From: DATFXM01 sp035315885
GTDB taxonomy: Bacteria; Acidobacteriota; Blastocatellia; UBA7656
Assembly (NCBI GenBank): GCA_035315885.1
Contig: DATFXM010000008.1
Location: 20,503-84,502, forward strand
Length of the DNA stretch: 64,000 bases
Reading direction: 5' to 3'
Below are positions 9,837 to 18,177 of the stretch, piece by piece; within the stretch, counting starts at the first letter, position 1, and each line of letters starts with the position of its first letter. The notes beneath the pieces are model-generated. The model was given only the letters and a program-made list of their open reading frames with translations. It was not told the DNA's origin and searched no databases. The translations under genes and the position numbers were made by a program.

Positions 9837-10427
9837 ATGCTAAAAGTGAAGTTTGCTGCGGCCGCAGCGTTTATAGTGGCAGCCTTGGCTGGCGTTGCGT
9901 CAGCGCAGCAGCCGGCCCAGGGCGGCGCGCCGGGAGGGAATGTCCCCGACGGTAAGATCGCGGTTATCAATACTCAGGTGTTTCCCGCGCAGATTAACGA
10001 GCTGAAACAGAAATACGAGCAGGTTGATGGGCAGTTCAAGGACCGCTATGAAAAGCTGAAACAACTGGACAATCAGCTCAAGCAAATGGAGACCGACATA
10101 CGGACGAAGGGTCCGAGCTGGCCGGCAGATAAACAGCAGCAGGCTCAGGACGAGTACGCTCGGTTGAAGACACAGGGTACCCGCGAGTTCGAGGATCTCA
10201 AGGCTGAGTACGACCGCACGGTCGATACCGCCACCAAGCCGGTTCGCGACAAGTTGTACCAGTTTGTCGAGAAGTATGCCGGTTCGCACGGCATCGTGCT
10301 GGTGCTGAACCTTGCGGGCGCGGCCCAGACCGGTTCGCTCGCTTACTGGCACCCCGGCTCTGATATAACTGACGATTTCGTCTCCGAGTACAACAAGGCT
10401 AACCCGGTGGCGGGCAAACCCAAATAG
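9837..10427 (+). CDS. OmpH/Skp family periplasmic chaperone, copy 1
   Basis: Periplasmic chaperone that holds unfolded outer-membrane proteins for BamA. The 196-residue product has a signal peptide ending near ASAQQ, then the family opening GKIAVINTQVF. A long charged coiled-coil (about 60-130) follows, and the C-terminal part returns to the beta body (GIVLVLNLAG). The ATG at 9837 has AAGGAG at 9826-9831 with five-base spacing, so the longer in-frame extension overlapping bamA is rejected. It is followed 19 bp later by a paralogue. The call is firm at family level. Confidence 0.9.
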   Translation: MLKVKFAAAAAFIVAALAGVASAQQPAQGGAPGGNVPDGKIAVINTQVFPAQINELKQKYEQVDGQFKDRYEKLKQLDNQLKQMETDIRTKGPSWPADKQQQAQDEYARLKTQGTREFEDLKAEYDRTVDTATKPVRDKLYQFVEKYAGSHGIVLVLNLAGAAQTGSLAYWHPGSDITDDFVSEYNKANPVAGKPK

Positions 10428-10446
10428 ATGAGCAGTGGAGTCATTC

Positions 10447-11157
10447 ATGAAACCAATTAGATTTGTACTCGCGACGATAGCAGTTGCCGCCTCGTCGGTT
10501 GCAGCAGCGGCGCAACAACAGCAGCCGCCGCCCCGTCCGGCTCAGCCACCCGCGTCTCAGCAGCAGTCTCCCGCACGACCCTCGCCGGTAGCGCCGGGAG
10601 GACAGACCGCCACGAAACCCGCGGCAACTACACCCGCCGCGCTTCCAAAAGGAAAAATCGCGGTCATCAATACAGCCGTGTTCCAGGACAAAGTAGCTGA
10701 GTTCAAACAGAAGATTGACGCACTCAATCGGCAGTTCGAACCGCGAGTCAAGGAAGTGCAGACCCTTGCCGACAAGATCACCGCTCTTGAAAACACGTTG
10801 AAGACCAACGGCAACCTGCTGAGCGCGTCAAAAGTCGCCGAGCAGACCGAGCAGTTGGAAGCGATGAAAAAGGAATACCAGCGTAAAGGCGAAGACCTTC
10901 AAGCCGATGCCGGCCGCGCTCGAGACAAGGCGTTTGAACCAATCAGCGCCAAGCTCGGTAAGTTCGCCGAAGACTACACCGCCAAACATGGAATCGTGTT
11001 GCTGGTTGATCTGGCCAACGCGATACAGTCCGGAACTGTGCTGTGGTACGATGCGCGCGCTGACGTGACGCAGGATTTCGTCAACGAATACAACAAGGCG
11101 AATCCTGTTCCAACCGCAGCGGCGCCTCCCGCAGCAAAGCCTACTGGCCAGAAATAG
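10447..11157 (+). CDS. OmpH/Skp family periplasmic chaperone, copy 2
   Basis: Second OmpH/Skp-like protein, 236 residues. It has a signal peptide, then a Gln/Pro/Ala/Thr-rich linker (about 22-70) absent from copy 1. The family opening GKIAVINTAVF follows, then a coiled-coil and the same C-terminal pattern (GIVLLVDLANAIQSGTVLWY, DFVNEYNKANP). The DFV-EYNKANP ending is shared by both copies, which supports a local duplication. The ATG at 10447 has GGAG at 10437-10440; the GTG at 10435 is less likely. The linker may let it span more of the periplasm (inference). Confidence 0.9.
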   Translation: MKPIRFVLATIAVAASSVAAAAQQQQPPPRPAQPPASQQQSPARPSPVAPGGQTATKPAATTPAALPKGKIAVINTAVFQDKVAEFKQKIDALNRQFEPRVKEVQTLADKITALENTLKTNGNLLSASKVAEQTEQLEAMKKEYQRKGEDLQADAGRARDKAFEPISAKLGKFAEDYTAKHGIVLLVDLANAIQSGTVLWYDARADVTQDFVNEYNKANPVPTAAAPPAAKPTGQK

Positions 11158-11192
11158 AATTTCGTATCCTCTGCTTATTACCTGATGCTTCA

Positions 11193-11217
11193 AGAGCGTG
11201 CCGAATCGGCACGCTCT
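11193..11217 (+). terminator. Hairpin between convergent ompH and DUF4388 genes
   Basis: A perfect 11-bp GC-rich stem (AGAGCGTGCCG and its complement) with a 3-nt loop, followed by CTTATTGTT on the plus strand. It lies 35 bp after the ompH stop and about 40 bp from the stop of the facing gene, so it could serve both. The T tract is weak. Confidence 0.65.
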
Positions 11218-11257
11218 CTTATTGTTCAGCTCTGGTTTTAGTATCAGCCCGGCGTTA

Positions 11258-11959
11258 CTACATCGAGTCCAGCCCGCCAAGGCCGGCGTCTTCTTCGTCC
11301 TTGGCGCGTAACAAATCAAGTATCAGCGCGGTATTGCTCGTAGTCTGGATCGTGTGCTCGAAGGCCGCATTCGACTTCTCGAATTCAAAAGTACCTTCCA
11401 CCACACCCGCAAGTCTCCCGAGCGCTCGCTTGCCAAAGTCCGCTCCCGACTTTGCCCCGACCACCAGACCCTCGTCAAACATGATGTCTCCGACAGCCGT
11501 AGGCGAGGTCACGGTGAGCGCTCCGGTCAGTTTGCTGTTTTCGATGATCTGAATGATGTCGAAAAGATTTACATCGGCGAGATTTCCGGCAAGAATCTTT
11601 TGTGAACGCTGGGGCTGCGGAGGTTCCACCGACCGCCGCGTGTCCTTTAGTTGGCCGGTCACCGACACACGCGGATCCAACCGCTTTGCCTCTAGGAGTC
11701 GCTCATTGGCGCGATCGATGTCGCCCGCCGAAATATGAAGGCTCGCAAGCGCCAGACATTGCTGCGCAGCCTGATCGCGCAACCCAGCGTCAATCAGAAT
11801 CTCTCGCAGCTTCTCCCGTAGCCCAACGTGCCGCGGAAGACTGTCAATAGCTCGTTCAAGCGTCTCAACCGCGCGATTTATCATTCGGTACTTGACCAGT
11901 AATTCGGCGTCGATTATGGCGCTTTCTGGGTCATACTCGTTTGGATTGTTTCTTGTCAT
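11258..11959 (-). CDS. TPR-like protein with DUF4388 (PATAN) domain
   Basis: Predicted 233-residue soluble protein. The N-terminal half looks like helical tetratricopeptide repeats (YRMINRAVETLERAIDSLPRHVGLREKLREILIDAG, about 20-100). The C-terminal half (about 120-210) matches DUF4388, with LFDIIQIIENSKLTGALTV and GDIMFDEGLVVGA. DUF4388 proteins are often tied to two-component signalling or gliding; the role here is unknown. The ATG at 11959 has AGG six bases upstream and is preferred over a longer in-frame form that runs through the 15-bp tandem repeat. It is last in the minus-strand lpx block. Confidence 0.75.
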   Translation of the reverse strand: MTRNNPNEYDPESAIIDAELLVKYRMINRAVETLERAIDSLPRHVGLREKLREILIDAGLRDQAAQQCLALASLHISAGDIDRANERLLEAKRLDPRVSVTGQLKDTRRSVEPPQPQRSQKILAGNLADVNLFDIIQIIENSKLTGALTVTSPTAVGDIMFDEGLVVGAKSGADFGKRALGRLAGVVEGTFEFEKSNAAFEHTIQTTSNTALILDLLRAKDEEDAGLGGLDSM

Positions 11960-11960
11960 T

Positions 11961-11990
11961 ATTACCTGGCGCTGAATTACCTGGCGCTGA
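11961..11990. repeat. Tandem 15-bp direct repeat
   Basis: Two exact copies of ATTACCTGGCGCTGA, followed by a partial third. It lies just upstream of the chosen DUF4388 start on the minus strand and may affect its leader. Confidence 0.8.
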
Positions 11991-12079
11991 ATTACTGGGG
12001 CTTTGAGCCTCAACTGGCGCTTTTACGCCGGGTCTTAGTGTAACACAGCGAGCTAGACTTTCACGGCTCAGGTATTCGA

Positions 12080-12889
12080 TCAAGAGCCGCCGATTACCGC
12101 AATTTCATTTTTGTCGGCAAGCGCTACCAGCTCGTCGCGGTCAAGCACCAGCGTCTTGCCGGAAGTCACGTGCAGCGCGCTCGCCGAAGCCTTCAGCATC
12201 CCTTCAATAGTTGCGACGCCGATCACCGGCACGTCGAACCGCATGTCCTGAAACGGCTTGGCCACCTTGATCACAACAAACGGCTTGCCCCGCGTGACCG
12301 TCCCTGCCCGCGCGATCACCGCGTCCGTGCCCTCCATAGCCTCAATCGCCACGACCGCTCGATCCTTGACCGCAATCGTCTGCCCCAGATCGAGCCTGGC
12401 GATTTCGCGAGCAATCTCCAGGCCATAGTCGATATCCGCGCGTTCTTCGCGAGTTGGGCCGCGCCGTGTGATGACGCCTTCGGGAGCAAGGAGGCTTTCG
12501 ACAAACAATGTTGAATCGACCAGGGTGATTCCCTCGCGCCCCAACTCGTCGGCTACTGCGCCGATAAGGCTGTCGGTATTGCGAGTCGTGAGCCGGGCCA
12601 GCATCCGGACCATTCTCAGATCAGGGAGCGCATTCAGCCGAAAGATCTGGTGATGCTTGACCTGGCCAGCCATGACTGCATGCGTGACGCCCTCCTGCTT
12701 GAAGAAGCGAATGAGTTTCCCCAGTTGCCCGACGCCGATCCATTCGACGCGCGCGGCCTTTCCTGCAATCTCCGGGGAGGTCTCTTCCTTGATAGCGGCA
12801 ACGGTCAATTCAATGCCCTTCGATCTGGCGCCTTCCAGCACCAAGAATGGGAATTGGCCATTGCCCGCGATCAATCCGTACTTGGACAT
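12080..12889 (-). CDS. lpxI: UDP-2,3-diacylglucosamine pyrophosphatase LpxI
   Basis: Hydrolyses UDP-2,3-diacylglucosamine to lipid X in lipid A synthesis, replacing LpxH. The 269-residue product matches the LpxI (DUF1009) family: YGLIAGNGQFPFLVLEGARSKG at the N-terminus, MAGQVKH, and the C-terminal TLVLDRDELVALADKNEIAVIG. It lies downstream of lpxD-fabZ-lpxA-ocd on the same strand, separated from ocd by the inverted repeat at 12904-13049. No lpxB is seen in the window. Identification is strong. Confidence 0.93.
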   Translation of the reverse strand: MSKYGLIAGNGQFPFLVLEGARSKGIELTVAAIKEETSPEIAGKAARVEWIGVGQLGKLIRFFKQEGVTHAVMAGQVKHHQIFRLNALPDLRMVRMLARLTTRNTDSLIGAVADELGREGITLVDSTLFVESLLAPEGVITRRGPTREERADIDYGLEIAREIARLDLGQTIAVKDRAVVAIEAMEGTDAVIARAGTVTRGKPFVVIKVAKPFQDMRFDVPVIGVATIEGMLKASASALHVTSGKTLVLDRDELVALADKNEIAVIGGS

Positions 12890-12903
12890 GATTCAGTTCT
12901 GAA

Positions 12904-13049
12904 ACAGTAGGCAGTAGGCAGTAGGCAGTAGGTTTAGGGTTTAGGGTTCGTTTGATCCAGGAGTCCTCCTCGAGCATAGCCCGCCATTCGAGTCTCTATC
13001 CGACGAACCCGAAACCCTAAACCCGAAACCGACTGCCTACTGCCTACTG
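12904..13049. repeat. Heptad inverted-repeat element with two unit types mirrored
   Basis: The left arm has CAGTAGG four times, then TTTAGGG twice and TTCG. The right arm mirrors the order: CGAACCC, AAACCCTAAACCC, then CTGCCTA units. The spacer is about 50 nt. It sits between ocd (stop at 13051) and lpxI (start at 12889). Both arms carry the same two-block order, so they must have been copied as a unit. Confidence 0.9.
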
Positions 13050-13050
13050 T

Positions 13051-14037
13051 TCAAAAATCCACCCAGCGAAAACCACCCATCTGTTGGGCCTTCCAATACA
13101 AGAACTGCGCCGACGCCAGATCCTCCACCGCCAACCCAAGCGACTTGAACAGCGTTATCTCATCGCGAGAAGTACGCCCTTCGCGAGCGCCGATAAGCAA
13201 CTCCCCAATTTCAGCCTTGATGTGATCCGGCCCTATTAGACCTTCGCGCACCGCAGCCAGATAGTCGCCTCCTTCATTCATCGTGGATTCCCGCCTGTCC
13301 ACGAACAGACTCGATTCAGCGATCGTGGCTCCATCGATCTCACTCGTAGTCGGTATGCTCGAGCCGACTACATTCAAATGCGTACCCGGTTCGATCCATT
13401 CGCGTTTCAATATCGGACGCTCTGCGGTAGTCGCGGTGACGATCAAACCAGCTCGGCGAACAGCTTCTTCGACGCTATCGACCGCATCAATGGGGAACGA
13501 GTATTTGTGACGAACCTCGTCCGCAAACTCCTGCGCGTTTTCTTTGCTTCTGCCCGCAACACGCACTCGACTGATGTTGCGAACGCACGCCATCGACTCA
13601 AGGTGAGCTCGAGCCTGGATACCGCAACCGATCAGTGCCAACTCGCACTCGCCATCATTCGCCAGCAGCTTTGTAGCGACTCCCGAAACCGCAGCCGTTC
13701 TTATCGAAGTAATCGCCGATGCGTCCATCAGGGCCTGCAGCTGTCCGGTCTCCGCGCTGAACAACAACACGCCACCCTGATGTGAGTCCAAGCCTCGTTC
13801 GGGGTTGCCGCGAAAGAAGCAAACTGCTTTGAGCCCATAAGCTGCGTTGCTTCCCCCTCGATACGAAGGCATCAGCGCTACGTCACCCGCCGCGCCCGGC
13901 GGCATCACAATCATTCTGAGCGGCATGAAAACTTCGCCCTTCGCAAGCGCCGCCAGAGCCTCTTCCATCACTCCGATGCATTCGGGCATCGTGAGGAGCT
14001 TCGTGACTTCATCGTGATTAAGCACCAGGATTTTCAT
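13051..14037 (-). CDS. Ornithine cyclodeaminase / mu-crystallin family NAD(P)-dependent enzyme
   Basis: A 328-residue member of the OCD/mu-crystallin family. The N-terminal half carries LMPSYRG and GLKAVCFF typical of the substrate pocket. The Rossmann motif is LALIGCGIQARAHLESM, then GRSKENAQEFA and TATTAERPIL. Family members include ornithine cyclodeaminase, alanine dehydrogenase and imino-acid reductases; sequence alone does not choose among them. The start overlaps the lpxA stop by 4 bp (ATGA), so it is translationally coupled to lipid A genes. That position is unusual for this family. Family call firm, substrate unknown. Confidence 0.85.
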   Translation of the reverse strand: MKILVLNHDEVTKLLTMPECIGVMEEALAALAKGEVFMPLRMIVMPPGAAGDVALMPSYRGGSNAAYGLKAVCFFRGNPERGLDSHQGGVLLFSAETGQLQALMDASAITSIRTAAVSGVATKLLANDGECELALIGCGIQARAHLESMACVRNISRVRVAGRSKENAQEFADEVRHKYSFPIDAVDSVEEAVRRAGLIVTATTAERPILKREWIEPGTHLNVVGSSIPTTSEIDGATIAESSLFVDRRESTMNEGGDYLAAVREGLIGPDHIKAEIGELLIGAREGRTSRDEITLFKSLGLAVEDLASAQFLYWKAQQMGGFRWVDF

Positions 14038-14807
14038 TTTATGACACCGCGCTGCGAGGATTCGATGAACTGGATGAGATAGTCAACTTCCGGCGCTCCG
14101 CTCAACTCGTTTTTGATCGCCTCGAGAGCCTGCGTAGTATTCAGTCGCGCGGCGAGGAGTAAACGAAACGCGTGAGAAATCCGGGCGATTTGCTCGCTGT
14201 CGAAGCCCTGTCTCTTGAGGCCGATCGTATTCTGTCCATAACAACGAGCGTGGTTCCCGACCGTCCGGGCATATGGCAATGCATCCTTTACTACCACTGA
14301 AAAAGCGCCGATGAATGCGTACTTCCCGACTCTGCAGAACTGATGGACTCCAGCGTACGCACCCAGCGTAGCGTGGTCCTCTACTATTACGTGACCTGCC
14401 AGGGAAGCTCCGTTGGCAAAGATAACGTGATCTCCGATGATGCAATCGTGCGCGATGTGGGCCTGCGCCATAAGCAGGTTGTCAGAGCCGATTCGGGTCA
14501 GGTTCCCGCCGCCTTCGGTTCCACGGTGTAGCGTAGTGAACTCCCGATACGTATTTCGCTCGCCGCACCTTAGCCAGCTTCGCTCGCCTCTGTACTTGAG
14601 GTCATGCGGAACCTGGCCCGCTGAGACAAACGGGAAAAAGACGCTTCCACTGCCGAATTCCGAGGGTCCTTCGATAACACAGTGGCTCGCGACTCGCACG
14701 TCGTCGTGAAGGATGACATCGTCACCGATTACGGAGTAGGGTCCGATTGAAACGTTGCGACCAAGTTCGGCTTTTGTGCTGATGATTGCTGTGGGGTGAA
14801 TCGACAA
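14034..14807 (-). CDS. lpxA: UDP-N-acetylglucosamine acyltransferase LpxA
   Basis: First step of lipid A synthesis: transfers a 3-hydroxyacyl chain from ACP to UDP-GlcNAc. The 257 residues form a left-handed hexapeptide beta-helix (many IG-, VG-, -D turns up to about 190) and a helical C-terminal domain. The catalytic His is His120 in AHIAHDC. HPTAIIS at the start and QFCRVGKYAFIGAFS match the family. It lies 23 bp after fabZ and overlaps ocd by 4 bp, indicating one transcript. Confidence 0.96.
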   Translation of the reverse strand: MSIHPTAIISTKAELGRNVSIGPYSVIGDDVILHDDVRVASHCVIEGPSEFGSGSVFFPFVSAGQVPHDLKYRGERSWLRCGERNTYREFTTLHRGTEGGGNLTRIGSDNLLMAQAHIAHDCIIGDHVIFANGASLAGHVIVEDHATLGAYAGVHQFCRVGKYAFIGAFSVVVKDALPYARTVGNHARCYGQNTIGLKRQGFDSEQIARISHAFRLLLAARLNTTQALEAIKNELSGAPEVDYLIQFIESSQRGVIK

Positions 14808-14830
14808 GTCGGCAATGGCTCCTAAGAAGA

Positions 14831-15325
14831 CTACTCGAGCGGCGTGAACGCGGCGCTGTTTATCTGATCGCTGCGCTCCACCACGCTGCGATCGACAAGT
14901 GACGAGGAGATTTCCGCTTCCGCCACGAGCTGGCCGTCCACGTAGGCCTCACCTCGCAGCCTGATGTAGCGCGGGCGAAGCTTGAGTACGGTTAGTTCGA
15001 GCCGGAGTTGATCGCCAGGAACTACCGGCTTGCGGAATTTGGCGCCGTCGATCCCGGTGAAGAACACCAGCTTCGACGCTCGGTCGGGCAGACTCCCAAG
15101 CATCAGCACCCCGGCTGTCTGGGCCATCGCTTCTACGATCAGGACTCCGGGCATCACCGGCGCTCCGGGAAAATGTCCGTCAAAGAAAGGCTCGTTGAGC
15201 GTGACGTTCTTCAACCCCACGACGCGCTTCCGAGCTTCGTACTCGATTATTCGGTCTACCAGAAGAAAAGGATATCGATGCGGCAGAATCGAGAGGATCT
15301 GGGTTATATCCAGTATGGTCTCCAT
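14831..15325 (-). CDS. fabZ: 3-hydroxyacyl-ACP dehydratase FabZ
   Basis: Dehydrates 3-hydroxyacyl-ACP in fatty acid synthesis and competes with LpxA and LpxD for that substrate. The 164-residue hot-dog protein has LPHRYPFLLVDR, catalytic His51 in GHFPGAPVMPG and Glu65 in VEAMAQ. The last 15 residues or so extend past the usual end. It lies between lpxD and lpxA, as in many diderms, with spacings of 41 and 23 bp. Confidence 0.96.
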   Translation of the reverse strand: METILDITQILSILPHRYPFLLVDRIIEYEARKRVVGLKNVTLNEPFFDGHFPGAPVMPGVLIVEAMAQTAGVLMLGSLPDRASKLVFFTGIDGAKFRKPVVPGDQLRLELTVLKLRPRYIRLRGEAYVDGQLVAEAEISSSLVDRSVVERSDQINSAAFTPLE

Positions 15326-15366
15326 TTTTGTTTTCCGCGCGAACCTCCGTAATCACGACGGGCCCA

Positions 15367-16452
15367 TCAGCCCTTTCCCTTGATCTCCAGTTTCAATTCC
15401 TCGATGCTGCGCTCGAGTTCTTTCATTTTGTTCGCTAGCTCCGGGAGCCTCGAGTATATCACCTGCACCTTTCGCCAGGCAGTTAAGTCCCGTGCGGGAA
15501 TCATACCGCCGATCACCGCGCCATCCGGCACGTCCTTCGTAACTCCGGCCCGAGCGGTCACCACAACCCGCTGGCCGATGGTGACGTGCTGATTTGTACC
15601 CACCTGTCCGGCAATCACGCAGTTCGCTCCGACGCGCGTGCCCCCTGAAAAACCGGTGAGCGCGGCAACCACAGTATTCTCGCCCAGCTCGCAGTTGTGT
15701 CCGATTTGTATGAGGTTGTCCAGCTTTACGCCGCGACGCAGGATCGTGTCGCCAAAGCCTGCTCGATCGATAGCGCAGTTTGCGCCGATCTCACAATCGT
15801 CCTCTACGACTACGCGACCCAGGTGAAGCAGTTTCACCTGATGTCCCTGTTCATCGGGGACGAAGCCGAAGCCGTCTGCCCCGATCACCGTTCCCGCGTG
15901 AACGATGCAGCGGCTTCCTACCCTGCAATCATGGTAGATCGTAACGTTGGGGTGAATGATTGTATCGTCTCCAATATGACAATTGTTGCCGATAACCGCG
16001 CCGGGGTGAAGAGTCACGCGATCACCAATCACTACGTTGTCGCCAACCGTCACGCGCGGAAGGATCGAGAGGTCCACACCCAGGACACAGTTCCTGCCAA
16101 CAGCAAAGTCGTCACTCACAACTGTAGGTTCGTAAGCTGCCCCGTGGAGGGCCTGGATTGCGCGCGCAAAGGCGAGCTTTGGGTTTGCAGCGATGAGGAG
16201 GTTTTTGCTCACGCCGTCCATCATGGAGGAAACTATGAGGGCGGTAGCGTTCGAGTCGTTGACGCGGTCACGATAGCTCTGGTCCGAAGCGAGGGTTATG
16301 TCCCCGTCTTCGGCGAGGTCGAACGAGCGGGCGCGGCGAACGATTGCCGCTGGATCTCCTCGGAGATCTGCTTTGATTAGCTCTGCGAGTTTGCCCAGGG
16401 AATGCATAGCAGATTGGCTCAGTCTTGGGGTGCGGAAGCGAAAGTTTCCCAT
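15367..16452 (-). CDS. lpxD: UDP-3-O-(3-hydroxyacyl)glucosamine N-acyltransferase LpxD
   Basis: Adds the N-linked acyl chain in lipid A synthesis. The 361 residues have a uridine-binding N-domain (about 20-110), a long hexapeptide beta-helix (about 115-320) and a C-terminal helix (ELERSIEELKLEIKGKG). The catalytic His is His252 in QIGHNCELGENTVV; GADGFGFVPDEQGH is typical. An alternative start, ATG at 16407, would remove 15 residues. Neither start has a clear ribosome site. It is first in the minus-strand lpx block and divergent from gcvT. Confidence 0.95.
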   Translation of the reverse strand: MGNFRFRTPRLSQSAMHSLGKLAELIKADLRGDPAAIVRRARSFDLAEDGDITLASDQSYRDRVNDSNATALIVSSMMDGVSKNLLIAANPKLAFARAIQALHGAAYEPTVVSDDFAVGRNCVLGVDLSILPRVTVGDNVVIGDRVTLHPGAVIGNNCHIGDDTIIHPNVTIYHDCRVGSRCIVHAGTVIGADGFGFVPDEQGHQVKLLHLGRVVVEDDCEIGANCAIDRAGFGDTILRRGVKLDNLIQIGHNCELGENTVVAALTGFSGGTRVGANCVIAGQVGTNQHVTIGQRVVVTARAGVTKDVPDGAVIGGMIPARDLTAWRKVQVIYSRLPELANKMKELERSIEELKLEIKGKG

Positions 16453-16474
16453 GCGACCGGACTCGAGATCAAAC

Positions 16475-16545
16475 TGAGTTCTGAGTTTTGCGTTCTGAGT
16501 GCCACCTCGAAGGGGTTTTCCAACTCAGCACTCTATTGACTCACA
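16475..16545. repeat. Degenerate heptad inverted element in the lpxD-gcvT spacer
   Basis: The left arm GAGTTCTGAGTTTTGCGTTCTGAGT (16476-16500) faces a shorter right arm, AACTCAGCACTC. It fills much of the 177-bp divergent spacer and may sit near both promoters. Confidence 0.55.
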
Positions 16546-16629
16546 AAAATGGCGCATGTTAGCTTGCCTGTTCTCTTTGGCCCGGCTAAGTTAGAAAGGT
16601 CTTCCCGCATTACGAGGTGAGTAACCCCG

Positions 16630-17718
16630 ATGGTTAAGCGCACGCCGCTTCATGACGCTCACATCACTTTAGGGGCGCGAATGGTCGATTTTGCCGGGTG
16701 GGATATGCCTGTTCAGTACAGCGGCCCAATCCCCGAACACCTCGCCGTCCGCTATACAGCCGGTCTCTTCGACGTCTCTCATATGGGCGAGATCGAAGTA
16801 CGAGGCATCGGCGCCCAGCGCCTGGTTCAACAAGTAACCACCAATGATGCTTCGAGACTTGAAGACAATCAGGTCCAGTACTCCATCATGACCAACGAAC
16901 ACGGCGGAGTGATCGACGACCTGCTGGTTTACCGACTCAACTTCGAGCATTTTCTCCTCGTGGTCAACGCAGCCGGGTCCGAGCTGGATTTCGAATGGGT
17001 AAAGAGCCACGCGGGAGATGACGTCGAGGTTCGCAACGTCGGCGCCGGCCTGGCGTTGCTGGCGCTCCAGGGTCCTCGTTCAGAACGAATTCTCCAGGAC
17101 CTCTCCGACCGCATGCTCGATCACATTCCCTATTACTGGTCGCAGCGAGTGGACGTCGACGGCGTCAGTTGCCTGGTATCAAGGACCGGCTACACCGGGG
17201 AAGATGGCTTCGAAGTCATGTGCAAGGCTGCCGACGCATTGCACCTCTGGAACCGCTTGCTGGTCACCGGCAGCGACAGGGACCTGATACCTTGCGGCCT
17301 GGCGGCTCGCAACACCCTTAGACTGGAAGCCGGGTATCGACTTTGCGGCAACGACATGGACCAGACTACGACGCCGTTGGAGGCTGGTTTGGGCTGGGTG
17401 GTAAAACTCGGTAAGGGAAACTTTGTCGGGCGCACCGCATTGCAGAAGCAGAAGGAAGAGGGTTTGAAGCGAAAGCTGGTCGGGTTCGAAATGCTCGACA
17501 AAGCACCAGCGCGGGACGGATATCCGGTCGCGATTGGTGGAGTTGAAGTCGGCAAGGTCACCTCCGGCAGCCCGGCGCCTTACCTCAAGAAGAATGTCGG
17601 GTTTGTTTATTTGCCGATCGAGCACACCGCCGTTGGGACCGAGTTGTCCATAGTGGTTCGCGGCCGCGAGGTGCCGGCTCGAGTGGTCGCGATTCCTTTT
17701 TATAAACGCCCGCACTAA
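16630..17718 (+). CDS. gcvT: Glycine cleavage system T protein (aminomethyltransferase)
   Basis: Transfers the methylene group from aminomethyl-lipoyl-GcvH to tetrahydrofolate, releasing ammonia. The 362-residue product begins KRTPLHDAHITLGARMVDFAGWDMPVQY, with DVSHMGEIEV, the folate-site region SRTGYTGEDGFEVMC and the C-terminal KVTSGSPAPYLKKNVGFVYLP. GAGGTGA at 16614-16620 lies nine bases before the ATG. It is first of four gcv genes in pathway order, 57 bp before gcvH. Confidence 0.97.
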   Translation: MVKRTPLHDAHITLGARMVDFAGWDMPVQYSGPIPEHLAVRYTAGLFDVSHMGEIEVRGIGAQRLVQQVTTNDASRLEDNQVQYSIMTNEHGGVIDDLLVYRLNFEHFLLVVNAAGSELDFEWVKSHAGDDVEVRNVGAGLALLALQGPRSERILQDLSDRMLDHIPYYWSQRVDVDGVSCLVSRTGYTGEDGFEVMCKAADALHLWNRLLVTGSDRDLIPCGLAARNTLRLEAGYRLCGNDMDQTTTPLEAGLGWVVKLGKGNFVGRTALQKQKEEGLKRKLVGFEMLDKAPARDGYPVAIGGVEVGKVTSGSPAPYLKKNVGFVYLPIEHTAVGTELSIVVRGREVPARVVAIPFYKRPH

Positions 17719-17775
17719 AAAGAAGACTCAACCGCGGCGCCCGATTGTTTTGAATAAGCCTCTGGAGATCACGAA

Positions 17776-18171
17776 ATGTCCAACACACCTGAAGACCTCA
17801 GCTATACCAAGGACCACGAATGGGTTCGGGTAAAAGGCGGAGATGCAACGGTCGGTATCACCGACCACGCCCAAAACCAGCTGGGAGACGTAGTCTATGT
17901 CGAGCTGCCGAAGATCGGCGACAAGTTCGATGCTGCCGATCCGTTTGGCTCGGTGGAGAGCGTCAAGGCGGTCAGCGAGATTTACATGCCGGTGAGCGGT
18001 TCGGTGATTGAGGTAAACAGCTCGTTAAACGATGCGCCCGAAAAAGTGAACACTGATCCCTACGGTGAAGGCTGGATGATTCGCATCAAGATAGATAATC
18101 CGGCCGAGGTGGATGCCTTGTTGAGCGCTGCGGAGTACGAGGACTACATCAAGGAAGAGTCTTCGGAGTAA
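17776..18171 (+). CDS. gcvH: Glycine cleavage system H protein
   Basis: Lipoyl carrier that shuttles the aminomethyl group between the P and T proteins and is reoxidised by lipoamide dehydrogenase (not in this window). The 131 residues have the biotinyl/lipoyl beta fold; the lipoylated lysine is Lys64 in ESVKAVSEIY. DHEWV near the start and GEGWMI near the end are family marks. The next gene begins 6 bp after the stop, so the two are co-transcribed. Confidence 0.97.
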   Translation: MSNTPEDLSYTKDHEWVRVKGGDATVGITDHAQNQLGDVVYVELPKIGDKFDAADPFGSVESVKAVSEIYMPVSGSVIEVNSSLNDAPEKVNTDPYGEGWMIRIKIDNPAEVDALLSAAEYEDYIKEESSE

Positions 18172-18177
18172 GCCCCG

